Origin: CAYMUL01 sp964393605
GTDB taxonomy: Bacteria > Bacteroidota > Ignavibacteria > Ignavibacteriales > Ignavibacteriaceae
NCBI GenBank assembly: GCA_964393605.1
Contig: CAYMUL010000003.1
Location: 1-64,000, forward strand
DNA length: 64,000 nt
Direction: 5' to 3'
Shown piece by piece: positions 16,077-23,257 of the stretch. Under the pieces are notes generated by a model that saw only the letters and a list, made by a program, of their open reading frames with translations, was not told the DNA's origin and did not search any database. The position numbers and the translations under genes were made by a program. Positions within the stretch are counted from its first letter, which is position 1, and the number at the start of each line of letters is the position of its first letter.

Positions 16077-16586
16077 CTACAATCTTCCCTTCGGCTTTCT
16101 GAAGTGGTAATAAATAAAACCAACAAGAGAGAATATCACAACAAGATAGCTTATCAAATAAATAAAAAAATTTGAGAGCGGCTCGGGATTCACTTCAACA
16201 TTGTACTTTATCGTCAAATGAATTATCAGAAGGAAAAAGAGAAGTGTCGCGATTCCCATCAACGAAAATATTTTTTCCGTAATGTCAAACGATGCTTCTT
16301 TTCTCTCCTCCGAAAACCAATAATCTTTATTCGGAACGTTCAATAAACTTAGCGGTAACTTTCTCAAAAATATTGACAAGCCGACGAACATCGCCGACAA
16401 AAAAATTACGATTCCTCCCAACATAAAAAAGAAACTGCTTTTAGTCATGAATCCATCAGCATTGCCCGATGCGTCAAAGTGTGATGCAACTTTCTGCGGT
16501 AGCGAATCATACATCACAACGAGGTAAAGCAACGGTAACAACGCGGTAATAATCAATAACAATTTTAAAAATAATTTGAGTTTCAT
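16077..16586 (-). CDS. DUF1648-family integral membrane protein
   Basis: A 169-residue membrane protein with four predicted helices (about 5-27, 50-70, 105-127 and 135-158). After the first helix it carries the DUF1648 signature 'DSLPQKVASHFDASGNADGF', shared with the N-terminal part of SdpI-type immunity proteins and other small membrane proteins. A full SdpI would have further helices, so no immunity role is claimed. Its ATG overlaps the stop of the upstream RlpA-like gene (ATGA), making it the third gene of a coupled operon with the nitroreductase. Confidence 0.75.
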   Translation of the reverse strand: MKLKLFLKLLLIITALLPLLYLVVMYDSLPQKVASHFDASGNADGFMTKSSFFFMLGGIVIFLSAMFVGLSIFLRKLPLSLLNVPNKDYWFSEERKEASFDITEKIFSLMGIATLLFFLLIIHLTIKYNVEVNPEPLSNFFIYLISYLVVIFSLVGFIYYHFRKPKGRL

Positions 16587-17011
16587 TTTTCTCCTCCTTC
16601 TAAAATTTCGAGTTGAACTTCAATGATGCCGTCTTTGACCATATCAAGTGCTGTTGCGGCACCGAGGGAAAGATCGATGATTCTATCTTTCCGAAAAGGC
16701 ATTCTATCATTCACGCGAACAATTACCGACTTCTTATTTTTCAAGTTCGTAACATTGATCATTGTGTTAAAAGGAATAAACGGATGCGCGGCAGTCAATC
16801 TATTCATATCATAAATTTCTCCGTTGGCAGTTTTTCTTCCGTGAAATTCATCTGCGTAGAATGATGCTGTTCCGGTAAGTATGTTCACTACACCGGGATT
16901 ATCTTTTTTTTCTTTAATTGGCGGAGAAGTTTTTTCAGTGTAGCGAATCGTACTCGCACAGCCGACAAACAACAACATCAAAAATATGGCAACTAAAAAT
17001 TTTGGCATCAT
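16583..17011 (-). CDS. RlpA-like septal-ring lipoprotein (DPBB domain)
   Basis: A short exported lipoprotein with a double-psi beta-barrel of the RlpA family, which includes lytic transglycosylases acting on peptidoglycan without stem peptides. From the start at 17011 the signal is 'MMPKFLVAIFLMLLFVGCAS', with a clear lipobox. The barrel shows the canonical 'GTASFYADEFHGRKTANGE', 'LTAAHPFIPFNTMINVTNL' and 'VRVNDRMPF...IIDLSLGAA'. No SPOR domain follows. A longer frame to 17128 exists, but it would bury the lipoprotein signal, and the chosen start sits in an ATGATG that overlaps the nitroreductase stop. Four-base overlaps on both sides indicate one transcript. Confidence 0.85.
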   Translation of the reverse strand: MMPKFLVAIFLMLLFVGCASTIRYTEKTSPPIKEKKDNPGVVNILTGTASFYADEFHGRKTANGEIYDMNRLTAAHPFIPFNTMINVTNLKNKKSVIVRVNDRMPFRKDRIIDLSLGAATALDMVKDGIIEVQLEILEGGEK

Positions 17012-17676
17012 AGTATTGTAACTATCTCTTCGAAACTTTTTTTTGTAATGTTTGGAACTTTTGCGCCTCTGTTTGGTAATCCCAAAACAATCAGCACAAA
17101 AGGTTTTTCGTTCGAGGGTCTCATACAAATTTCATTCAGAAAATTCATAGGACTTGGAGTGTGTGTCAAAGTTGAAACTCCGGAATAATGTAGAGCAGTA
17201 ATCAAGATGCCGCAGGCAATTCCGACAGATTCCATTACGTAATAATTTTTTGATTGTTTAGCATTCTCGACAACAGAAAATTTCTCTGCGAACACTGCAA
17301 TCAAATACGGTGCGGTTTCAAGAAATGGCTTTTGTTCATTTGTCCCGAATTGTTCAATATCATTTAACCATTCCTTGCTCGCTCGCTTGTTATAAAACTC
17401 CCATTCTTCTTTTTCTGCCGCTATACGAATTTTCTTTTTCGTTTCTGCATCTTTAATAATTACAAAATGCCAGGGTTGTTTGTTAGCACCGCTCGGTGCC
17501 GATGACGCAGCTTTAACGCATGATTCAATAACTTCTAATGGAATTATTTCCGAACTGAAATCTCTAATTGATCTTCTTTTTTTCATAAGATCATAAAATT
17601 TTCCGGCGCGGAATTTCATTTCTTCACCAGATAGAACTTGGTCGGGAGTGTAGTTAATAAATTTCGGTTGACTCAT
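17008..17676 (-). CDS. Nitroreductase-family flavoprotein, iodotyrosine-deiodinase-like
   Basis: An FMN-dependent oxidoreductase, 222 residues. 'RRSIRDFSSEIIPLEVIESC' and 'SAPSGANKQPWHFVIIKD' are the flavin-binding segments of the nitroreductase fold. The closest sub-family by eye is iodotyrosine deiodinase. The lid-like 'EEWEFYNKR' keeps the Glu and Tyr spacing used to clamp halotyrosine, and 'ALHYSGVSTLTHTPSPMNFL' with 'RPSNEKPFVLIVLGLP' is characteristic. Bacterial members can reductively dehalogenate tyrosines, but nothing here shows the true substrate. It is the first gene of the minus-strand operon with the RlpA-like and DUF1648 genes; no functional link between them is obvious. Confidence 0.85.
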   Translation of the reverse strand: MSQPKFINYTPDQVLSGEEMKFRAGKFYDLMKKRRSIRDFSSEIIPLEVIESCVKAASSAPSGANKQPWHFVIIKDAETKKKIRIAAEKEEWEFYNKRASKEWLNDIEQFGTNEQKPFLETAPYLIAVFAEKFSVVENAKQSKNYYVMESVGIACGILITALHYSGVSTLTHTPSPMNFLNEICMRPSNEKPFVLIVLGLPNRGAKVPNITKKSFEEIVTIL

Positions 17677-17767
17677 GGTGTTTTCTGTAAAATATTTCTC
17701 AATTTTTTTTTCAAGATAAAATTAAGAAAAGATTCTTAATTATTACCGAGATATTCGATGAATTTCA

Positions 17768-17798
17768 TTTAGCACTTCGTTAATTTTCTTTAACTTTG
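17768..17798 (+). promoter_or_regulatory. Bacteroidota-type promoter for the sorted amidase gene
   Basis: The -7 element TAACTTTG (17791-17798, followed by CA) fits TAnnTTTG exactly. A TTTA at 17768-17771 stands 19 bases upstream in the -33 position. The GTG start at 17819 is about 20 bases downstream. Confidence 0.5.
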
Positions 17799-17818
17799 CA
17801 CCCAAAAAAAATATACAA

Positions 17819-20020
17819 GTGAAACGAAATCTATTTTCCATTTTATTCTTAATAACGTCTTTCATTATACCTCAAGGTTTAACGGGGAAGAAAATTTGTT
17901 TAGATCCGGGACACGGATTTATTCCCGGTCAAGCATACGTTTGTAATGATGCAGAAACAAAAAGGTTTGAAAGCTACATAAACCATTACGTTATTCCGCA
18001 GCTAAAAAAATATTTGCAAAGCGTTGGAGTGAATGTAAAAACAACGAGAGTCGATTATGATTCTGTCGGACCGTGCATCACACTGACCGAACGTAAAGCG
18101 ATCGCAAATAATTTCGGTGCAGATTTTTTCCACTCTGTTCATCATAATGCATTTCAAGGCACGACAAATTATTCTCTATCGTTATTCAAACAATTGAATT
18201 CTAATAATTGTCCGAACGGTAATCCTGCGTGGCCCGGGCAGGCAGATGTTTTTTCAAATATTGCCGCAAGTAGAATTTACAATGCGCTGCAAACACCGAA
18301 TTATTACAATCGCGGTGATCTCTGTTTTCTCGGTTTTAATCTTGGAGTTTTAAGCACGCTCGCGATGCCGGGAACATTGAGCGAAGGTTCATTCTTCGAT
18401 TTTCCCGAAGAAATTTTAAGACTAAAAAATGTAGATTATCTCCAATCCGAAGCGGAAGCAATCTTCCATGCTTTTCTTCAGTATTATAATCACCCCTTTC
18501 CGGCGCACGGAAGTTTAGTCGGATTCGTTACAAACAGCGCATTGAATAAGCCCGCTAAAGCGGTTAAAGTTTCGATAGAAAGTTTGAACAAACACTACAC
18601 AGTTGATTTTCTCGGCAACGGATTTTATCGATTGGATTCAATCGCGCCGGGAACATATACAATTAAAGTAGCATCAACAACGGATACAACAATTTCAAGT
18701 GTAACAATTGCAGGAGGAACGATCAACAAAAAAAATCTTTCCGTACGTCAAGTTGAACCCGTAAGTGATGTAAAAATAACAATCGTTCTTTCTTCGACAA
18801 ATTCAATAACGCCAAATTGGTTGAAGCCGCAAGGCACTGCAGATTCAATTCGTATTTTTCTTTCGAGCGATGGAGAAAATTGGGATTCAATTCCGACGAG
18901 AGTTGTGCCGGGAAATTTAACTAGTTCATCAATCTCCGGACTGGAAAGTAACAAAGCATATTACGTACGCATCAGAGCAAAGAACACAACAGGCGAAAGT
19001 CCAAACTATTCAAAAGTGTACGGTGCTTTAACTTCAAACAGCGCCGATAAAATTTTATTGGTCGATGGTTTTAACAACACAGGCACCGGAAGCGCATTAA
19101 ATAAGGTTGATCACAACATCGCGGCGGTTTATGGAAATCTATTTGCAAAACTTGGAAGAAAATTTGAAACAGTAAATAATTCCGTGATCACACTTCCGTC
19201 GCAACTACCATCATACAAAACTGTTTTTTGGTTTGTGGGAGATGAATCATTCGCGGAAGAAACTTTTACAACCGCAGAACAGAATTTAATAAAACCATAT
19301 CTGCAAGGAGGCGGCAACTTATTCGTCTGCGGTTCAAACATTGCATACGATCTCGGAAGTGCTGGGAGTTCGAGTGATAGAATTTTCATGAATCAATATT
19401 TCATGTCAAATTATGCCGCAAGTAATCCGACACCGAATCTCACGATTGCAAATGGTGTACAACAAAGTATTTTCGATTCGATTACAACTTTCTCTTTCGG
19501 AAATATTTACGCAGTTGCTTCCCCTGATGTAATAACGACGCTCAATGGAAGTGTTTCAGTACTCGAATATAATTCAACACAATCCGCGGCGGTTGCATAT
19601 CAGGGTTTATTTCCTTCGGGCACAAAACCGGGAAGCGTAATTTTTTCTGCTATTCCTGTTGAAACTATTGTTGATACGAATCTTCAACTCTCGATAATTC
19701 AAAAATCGCTGGAGTATTTTGCAACTGTGAGCGGAGTTGAGGATGAAAATCTTATACCGAAAAATTTCAGCGTCAGCATCTTTCCAAATCCGTTTAATCC
19801 ATCGACAATAATTGAAATGAATATTTTTCAATCCGACAAATATTCAATTGAAGTGTATAACCTTCTCGGAGAAAAAGTAGTTGATCTATTTAGCGGTGAA
19901 TTAACTGCGGGGACAAGCAGATTCAGTTTAGAAATGAATAATTTTCCTACGGGAACTTATTTCGTGAAAATTGCTTCTGCAGAAAATATTAAAGTTCATA
20001 AAATTTTATTGATGAAATAA
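17819..20020 (+). CDS. Secreted N-acetylmuramoyl-L-alanine amidase (Amidase_3) with type IX sorting tail
   Basis: A zinc amidase predicted to trim peptidoglycan stem peptides, exported by Sec and then type IX secretion. The start is GTG (signal 'FSILFLITSFIIPQG'). The Amidase_3 domain begins at 'GKKICLDPGHG' (about residues 23-33, first zinc His) and contains 'FFHSVHHNAFQ' with a later His. It ends near residue 225. A carboxypeptidase-regulatory-like beta domain follows ('GSLVGFVTNSALNKPAKAVKVSIESL'), then a fibronectin III domain ('LESNKAYYVRIRAKNTTGESP'), a Rossmann-like segment ('TVFWFVGDESF') and the sorting domain 'FPNPFNPSTIIEM'. A promoter of the local type lies just upstream. Release outside the cell suggests action on other cells or on the outer face of the wall. 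Confidence 0.85.
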   Translation: MKRNLFSILFLITSFIIPQGLTGKKICLDPGHGFIPGQAYVCNDAETKRFESYINHYVIPQLKKYLQSVGVNVKTTRVDYDSVGPCITLTERKAIANNFGADFFHSVHHNAFQGTTNYSLSLFKQLNSNNCPNGNPAWPGQADVFSNIAASRIYNALQTPNYYNRGDLCFLGFNLGVLSTLAMPGTLSEGSFFDFPEEILRLKNVDYLQSEAEAIFHAFLQYYNHPFPAHGSLVGFVTNSALNKPAKAVKVSIESLNKHYTVDFLGNGFYRLDSIAPGTYTIKVASTTDTTISSVTIAGGTINKKNLSVRQVEPVSDVKITIVLSSTNSITPNWLKPQGTADSIRIFLSSDGENWDSIPTRVVPGNLTSSSISGLESNKAYYVRIRAKNTTGESPNYSKVYGALTSNSADKILLVDGFNNTGTGSALNKVDHNIAAVYGNLFAKLGRKFETVNNSVITLPSQLPSYKTVFWFVGDESFAEETFTTAEQNLIKPYLQGGGNLFVCGSNIAYDLGSAGSSSDRIFMNQYFMSNYAASNPTPNLTIANGVQQSIFDSITTFSFGNIYAVASPDVITTLNGSVSVLEYNSTQSAAVAYQGLFPSGTKPGSVIFSAIPVETIVDTNLQLSIIQKSLEYFATVSGVEDENLIPKNFSVSIFPNPFNPSTIIEMNIFQSDKYSIEVYNLLGEKVVDLFSGELTAGTSRFSLEMNNFPTGTYFVKIASAENIKVHKILLMK

Positions 20021-20021
20021 A

Positions 20022-20963
20022 ATGGAGATTGTATTGAAGAAATTTTATCTACTCGCATTGATGTTAATTATTGCATTAAGTTTTACATCGGCACAAAATA
20101 TTTCTGTTGTGGATTCAGCGAAATTGTGGTTCGAATTTGAAACTCCACTGACGATGCCGAAACTTTCCCCCGATGGTAAGTTCATTGCATTTAGTGAAGA
20201 CAACTTGCGCGATCTGTATGTTTCATCGACCGACACAATTATTTTTCAGAGAAGTGTAAAAGCAAAATCTGCGGGCTGGCAATTTAGATGGTCTCCGAAT
20301 TCTGAATATATTGTAACTACCGGCAAACCGTTGGACTTTAATTCTCCATACGATGATACCTATTTGTATTTAGTTCGTTCAAACGGCAAAGTTGATACGC
20401 TTGTTAAATCTGTTGATGAAATCGGATTGCCGTTCGTCAATCAAAGCGGAACGAAAATTTATTATCAACTCGAGGGTAAAGCAACCAAAGAAATTTCATT
20501 GTCTGAAAATTCGGGACAAACGCCTTACGCACTCTTCTCGAACGAAACTTTGATAATCGGTGGAATTGCTGAAGAAAAAATAAATTTCATTCCGCAAAGC
20601 ATCGAGAACAAAGTGATTTTATTTTTAGAGTGGTCACCTGATTACAGTAAATTAGCAGTGCATTATGCGGGCTTGGGAATTGTTGTTTATGATCTCAACA
20701 CAAAACAGAGTTACCAATTTCCCCGCTCGGAATATCCGTCGTGGGTGAATAATGAATATCTCGTATTTATGAAAGTGATTGACGACGGGCTGAAATTCAT
20801 TGATGCGGATGTGTACTGCGCAAAATTCGATAATACAATTTTTGCAAATCTTTCTGCGAACTTTCCCGGGATGGTTTTTTATCCTTTCGCTTCATCGGAC
20901 GGCACAATCGTCTTTGTCGATCAGTCTGGAAGAGTTTTCAAAATGAAGATAAAGATTGATTAA
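20022..20963 (+). CDS. Exported PD40/WD40-like beta-propeller protein
   Basis: A 313-residue protein with a Sec signal ('FYLLALMLIIALSFTSAQ') and TolB/PD40-type repeats: 'MPKLSPDGKFIAFSEDN', 'WQFRWSPNSEYIVTTG', 'LFLEWSPDYSKLAVHYAG'. Such blades form a propeller for protein or ligand contact, and no catalytic domain is attached. It begins one base after the amidase stop, so the two are almost surely cotranscribed, and it may be a periplasmic partner of that secreted amidase. It lacks a type IX sorting tail, so it probably stays in the periplasm. An in-frame TTG at 20034 is an alternative start that gives a more compact signal. Confidence 0.7.
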   Translation: MEIVLKKFYLLALMLIIALSFTSAQNISVVDSAKLWFEFETPLTMPKLSPDGKFIAFSEDNLRDLYVSSTDTIIFQRSVKAKSAGWQFRWSPNSEYIVTTGKPLDFNSPYDDTYLYLVRSNGKVDTLVKSVDEIGLPFVNQSGTKIYYQLEGKATKEISLSENSGQTPYALFSNETLIIGGIAEEKINFIPQSIENKVILFLEWSPDYSKLAVHYAGLGIVVYDLNTKQSYQFPRSEYPSWVNNEYLVFMKVIDDGLKFIDADVYCAKFDNTIFANLSANFPGMVFYPFASSDGTIVFVDQSGRVFKMKIKID

Positions 20964-20987
20964 CAGATGTTATGCTAAATGACAATT

Positions 20988-21037
20988 GGCACACTGATGA
21001 CACTGATATTACTGATTCACACAGATTTAAATCAGTT
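20988..21037. repeat. Degenerate 'cactgatgacactgat' intergenic repeat
   Basis: Several near-copies of ACTGAT stand about 8-10 bases apart, then 'CACAGATTTAAATCAGT'. This resembles a class of short intergenic repeats common in Bacteroidota-Chlorobi genomes. Only one locus occurs in this window, so the call rests on internal repetition and general resemblance. Confidence 0.4.
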
Positions 21038-21244
21038 ATAAGATAAAGTATAATTGAGCTTCTACGATGCTCTGTTTTTTTGTTCTTTACTTTTTACAAC
21101 AATGAATCTTCTACGAAGATTTTTGCTTTCCTTGCATACAATTTTATTGCCGATAGGTGAAAAATTATTTGCGTCGAGATTCTGAATTTGCAGTCCGAAG
21201 GATCGAAATAGAGATTAGCTACATGACAAATATTTCAACGAATT

Positions 21245-21397
21245 ATGAATATGAAAATCATACATAAAAAGACCGAACTCGATATTGATTTTATCGCTGG
21301 CGTGGGTTCGCTTACTAAAGAAGAGGAAAAAATTATAAGCGAATTTCTGAAGAGAAAAAAATTATATATCCCTAAAAGTGATATTCGTAAAACATGA
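21245..21397 (+). CDS. Possible 50-residue small protein
   Basis: An ATG frame of 50 codons: charged and soluble, with a helix-rich end ('GSLTKEEEKIISEFLKRKK'). The pattern 'ELDIDFI.G.GSLTKEEE' looks like small proteins often found beside toxin-antitoxin or mobile genes in this phylum. That is an impression, not a verified match. No ribosome binding site is clear and no partner gene adjoins it, so it could be a relic. Confidence 0.4.
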   Translation: MNMKIIHKKTELDIDFIAGVGSLTKEEEKIISEFLKRKKLYIPKSDIRKT

Positions 21398-21492
21398 AAA
21401 CATATAATTAAGAAATCGCACATCGGAAGCAAGAGGAATTCAGTTTAAGGAACACAAAGTTCCAACATCATCGCGCTCAGATTTCTTTAATC

Positions 21493-22935
21493 TCATTTCA
21501 TCTCCGCTAAATAAAGTAATATTTTTTTATAAAGGTCATCCACATCGCTTCTCTTCCCCGCATAATTATTGACGATGAATGAGAAGCTAATCAATCTGTT
21601 TGTTTTGGATTTTACATAACCTGAAAAGGCACGCACTCCGGAAATCGTGCCCGATTTTATCCGTGCGTTCTTTTCCAGTTTAGTTCCGAGACCGAATCGC
21701 TTAAATCCTCCGGCATCATTTGTATCTCCTGCAATCGGAAAAGAATTGTAGTATGCTTCAAACTCTTTTTCGCTACTCATTTTATTCAAGAAAGAAGAAA
21801 TAATTTTTGGTGAGATTTGATTTGTTCTGCTCAAACCGGAACCGTCGTAAAGTTCCAAACTTTGAATATCTATTCTCTTCTCCTTTAAATGATTTTCGAT
21901 AACTTTAATTCCTTCATCCCTGCCGCCGTTGGCTCCGAATTTGTAACCAAGAAAATTCAGCAACTGTTCCGTGTAGTGATTATTACTCTTCTTATTCACG
22001 ATGAAAACAATTTCACTCAACGCCGGTGATTTCATTTCCAAAATTGTTTCCGGTTTTCCATACAATTTTGTTATAGATTTCGCCTCTCCGCCAACTTCAA
22101 TTCCTTTCTTTACTAAAAATGATTTTAAGTATGTCGCGGCAAATAATGGTGGATCAAACATCGAACCTTTGATGGAAAATTCTTCCACTCCTGCGGGAAT
22201 TGTGCCTTGCAAAAACGCAACCGAGGAACGCGGCGCGCGATAAATATAGCCATTATCGCCGCTCCCCTTCTTCCCTGTCTTCATTTCGTTTATGAAAAAA
22301 AGATTTTCTATTTGCGGCTCGGTGCGCAAAACAGTTGCCGAATCTCCGACATCAGTTCCGGGTTTAAAAAATAAATAGTAGAGATTATCGTGAATCGACA
22401 AACCGGAAGGTGCCGCGCCGTAGTAGTTTCCAATATCAATCCAGGGCCAATAATCGGGTGTGGATTGCTGTTCGAAAATATCATCCACTCCGAAAATATT
22501 TCCATCAATCTTTTTCACTCCAAGTTTTTGAAGTTCGCTAAAAATTTCTTCCATTCTTTTTTCGAGCGATAGTGAATTTGCAACTTGTGTTGAACCAAAA
22601 GTCGGATCACCTCCACCGATAATGAAGAGATCGCCATTCAAAATTCCCGCATTGATTTTTCCGTTGTGCGCAAGTTTTGTAACGAATCGAAAGTCCTTTC
22701 CAAGCAGATTTAATGCTACTCCGCTCGTTATCACTTTAAGATTAGAAGCCGGTGCCAATCTCATATTTTCGTTAATTGTGATGATGTCTTTTCCGCTTTC
22801 GCAATCCGCCGCGTAAAATGCAAACGAAGAATTTTGCAAAATCGGAGTGGCAAGAATTTCCTTCTCAAAATCTTTCTTTTGCGAATGAAGAAAGATTGAA
22901 AGAAAGGTGAACAGTAAAAAAAATGTTTTATTCAT
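21493..22935 (-). CDS. dacB: D-alanyl-D-alanine carboxypeptidase/endopeptidase (PBP4 / DacB type)
   Basis: A periplasmic class C-type penicillin-binding protein (peptidase S13) that removes terminal D-alanine or cuts cross-links in peptidoglycan. The three active-site motifs are visible: 'SNLK' within 'LAPASNLKVITS' (about residue 66), 'SNN' within 'NKKSNNHYTEQLL', and 'KSG' within 'ARIKSGTISGVRAFSG' (about 427) in place of KTG. The large insertion domain typical of DacB lies between the first and second motifs, and the length of about 480 is usual. The longer frame starts at 22950, but the ATG at 22935 ('MNKTFFLLFTFLSIFLHSQ') gives a clean signal peptide. It is monocistronic and convergent to a repeat-rich spacer. 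Confidence 0.9.
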   Translation of the reverse strand: MNKTFFLLFTFLSIFLHSQKKDFEKEILATPILQNSSFAFYAADCESGKDIITINENMRLAPASNLKVITSGVALNLLGKDFRFVTKLAHNGKINAGILNGDLFIIGGGDPTFGSTQVANSLSLEKRMEEIFSELQKLGVKKIDGNIFGVDDIFEQQSTPDYWPWIDIGNYYGAAPSGLSIHDNLYYLFFKPGTDVGDSATVLRTEPQIENLFFINEMKTGKKGSGDNGYIYRAPRSSVAFLQGTIPAGVEEFSIKGSMFDPPLFAATYLKSFLVKKGIEVGGEAKSITKLYGKPETILEMKSPALSEIVFIVNKKSNNHYTEQLLNFLGYKFGANGGRDEGIKVIENHLKEKRIDIQSLELYDGSGLSRTNQISPKIISSFLNKMSSEKEFEAYYNSFPIAGDTNDAGGFKRFGLGTKLEKNARIKSGTISGVRAFSGYVKSKTNRLISFSFIVNNYAGKRSDVDDLYKKILLYLAEMK

Positions 22936-23070
22936 GTGGATATTTGGCAATAGATAATTAATTTCAATAATAAAATAAAAGGAAAATTCATTTCTTCCGA
23001 TAACCGAAGTGAATTAATTTTATTTAAGCAAATGAGTTCGCCCTAAAAAGGTCATTAATCTAAAATTGGG

Positions 23071-23215
23071 AAAGAATTATAAACCGTTCCCAAAGGGACA
23101 GGTGAAACGATTCGCACTTCTCTATTTTACTATTAACCAACGGCTTGAGCCGTTGGTTAAAGGAGATGAATACTTAATAGTAAAACGGTTTCAACCGTTT
23201 CTCACCTTTTTATAG
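23071..23215. repeat. Nested-palindrome repeat (REP/BIME-like element)
   Basis: Three nested inverted repeats share one centre. The core is TTAACCAACGGC-TTGA-GCCGTTGGTTAA (23133-23160, perfect 12-bp arms). Around it TTTTACTATTAA (23125-23136) pairs with TTAATAGTAAAA (23174-23185). Outside that, AGGTGAAACG (23100-23109) pairs with CGTTTCTCACCT (23196-23207). A further palindrome, AAACGGTTTCAACCGTTT, lies at 23183-23200. Such structures resemble REP elements moved by REP-associated tyrosine transposases; no such transposase gene is in the window. It fills the 322-base gap before the acyl-CoA synthetase gene. Confidence 0.7.
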
Positions 23216-23257
23216 TTGACTCAGTAATTTTTTTTGAACTAATAAACGGAGTAATAG

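Larger units (their letters stand above)
20964..21492. other. Intergenic region with repeat-like DNA and one small frame
   Basis: This 529-base spacer lies between convergent genes. It holds a tandem-like repeat of the 'cactgatgacactgatattactgatt' kind (20988-21037) and a possible 50-residue gene (21245-21397), both listed separately. Nothing else is recognisable; no terminator with a T-run is seen after 20963. Confidence 0.5.

Noticed and set aside
16077..16586. SdpI immunity protein
   Set aside because: Only the DUF1648 part is present; the extra helices of full SdpI are missing and no toxin gene adjoins it.
23071..23215. CRISPR array or rho-independent terminator
   Set aside because: There are no regularly spaced direct repeats, and the hairpins are not followed by a T run; the nested symmetry fits a REP-like unit better.
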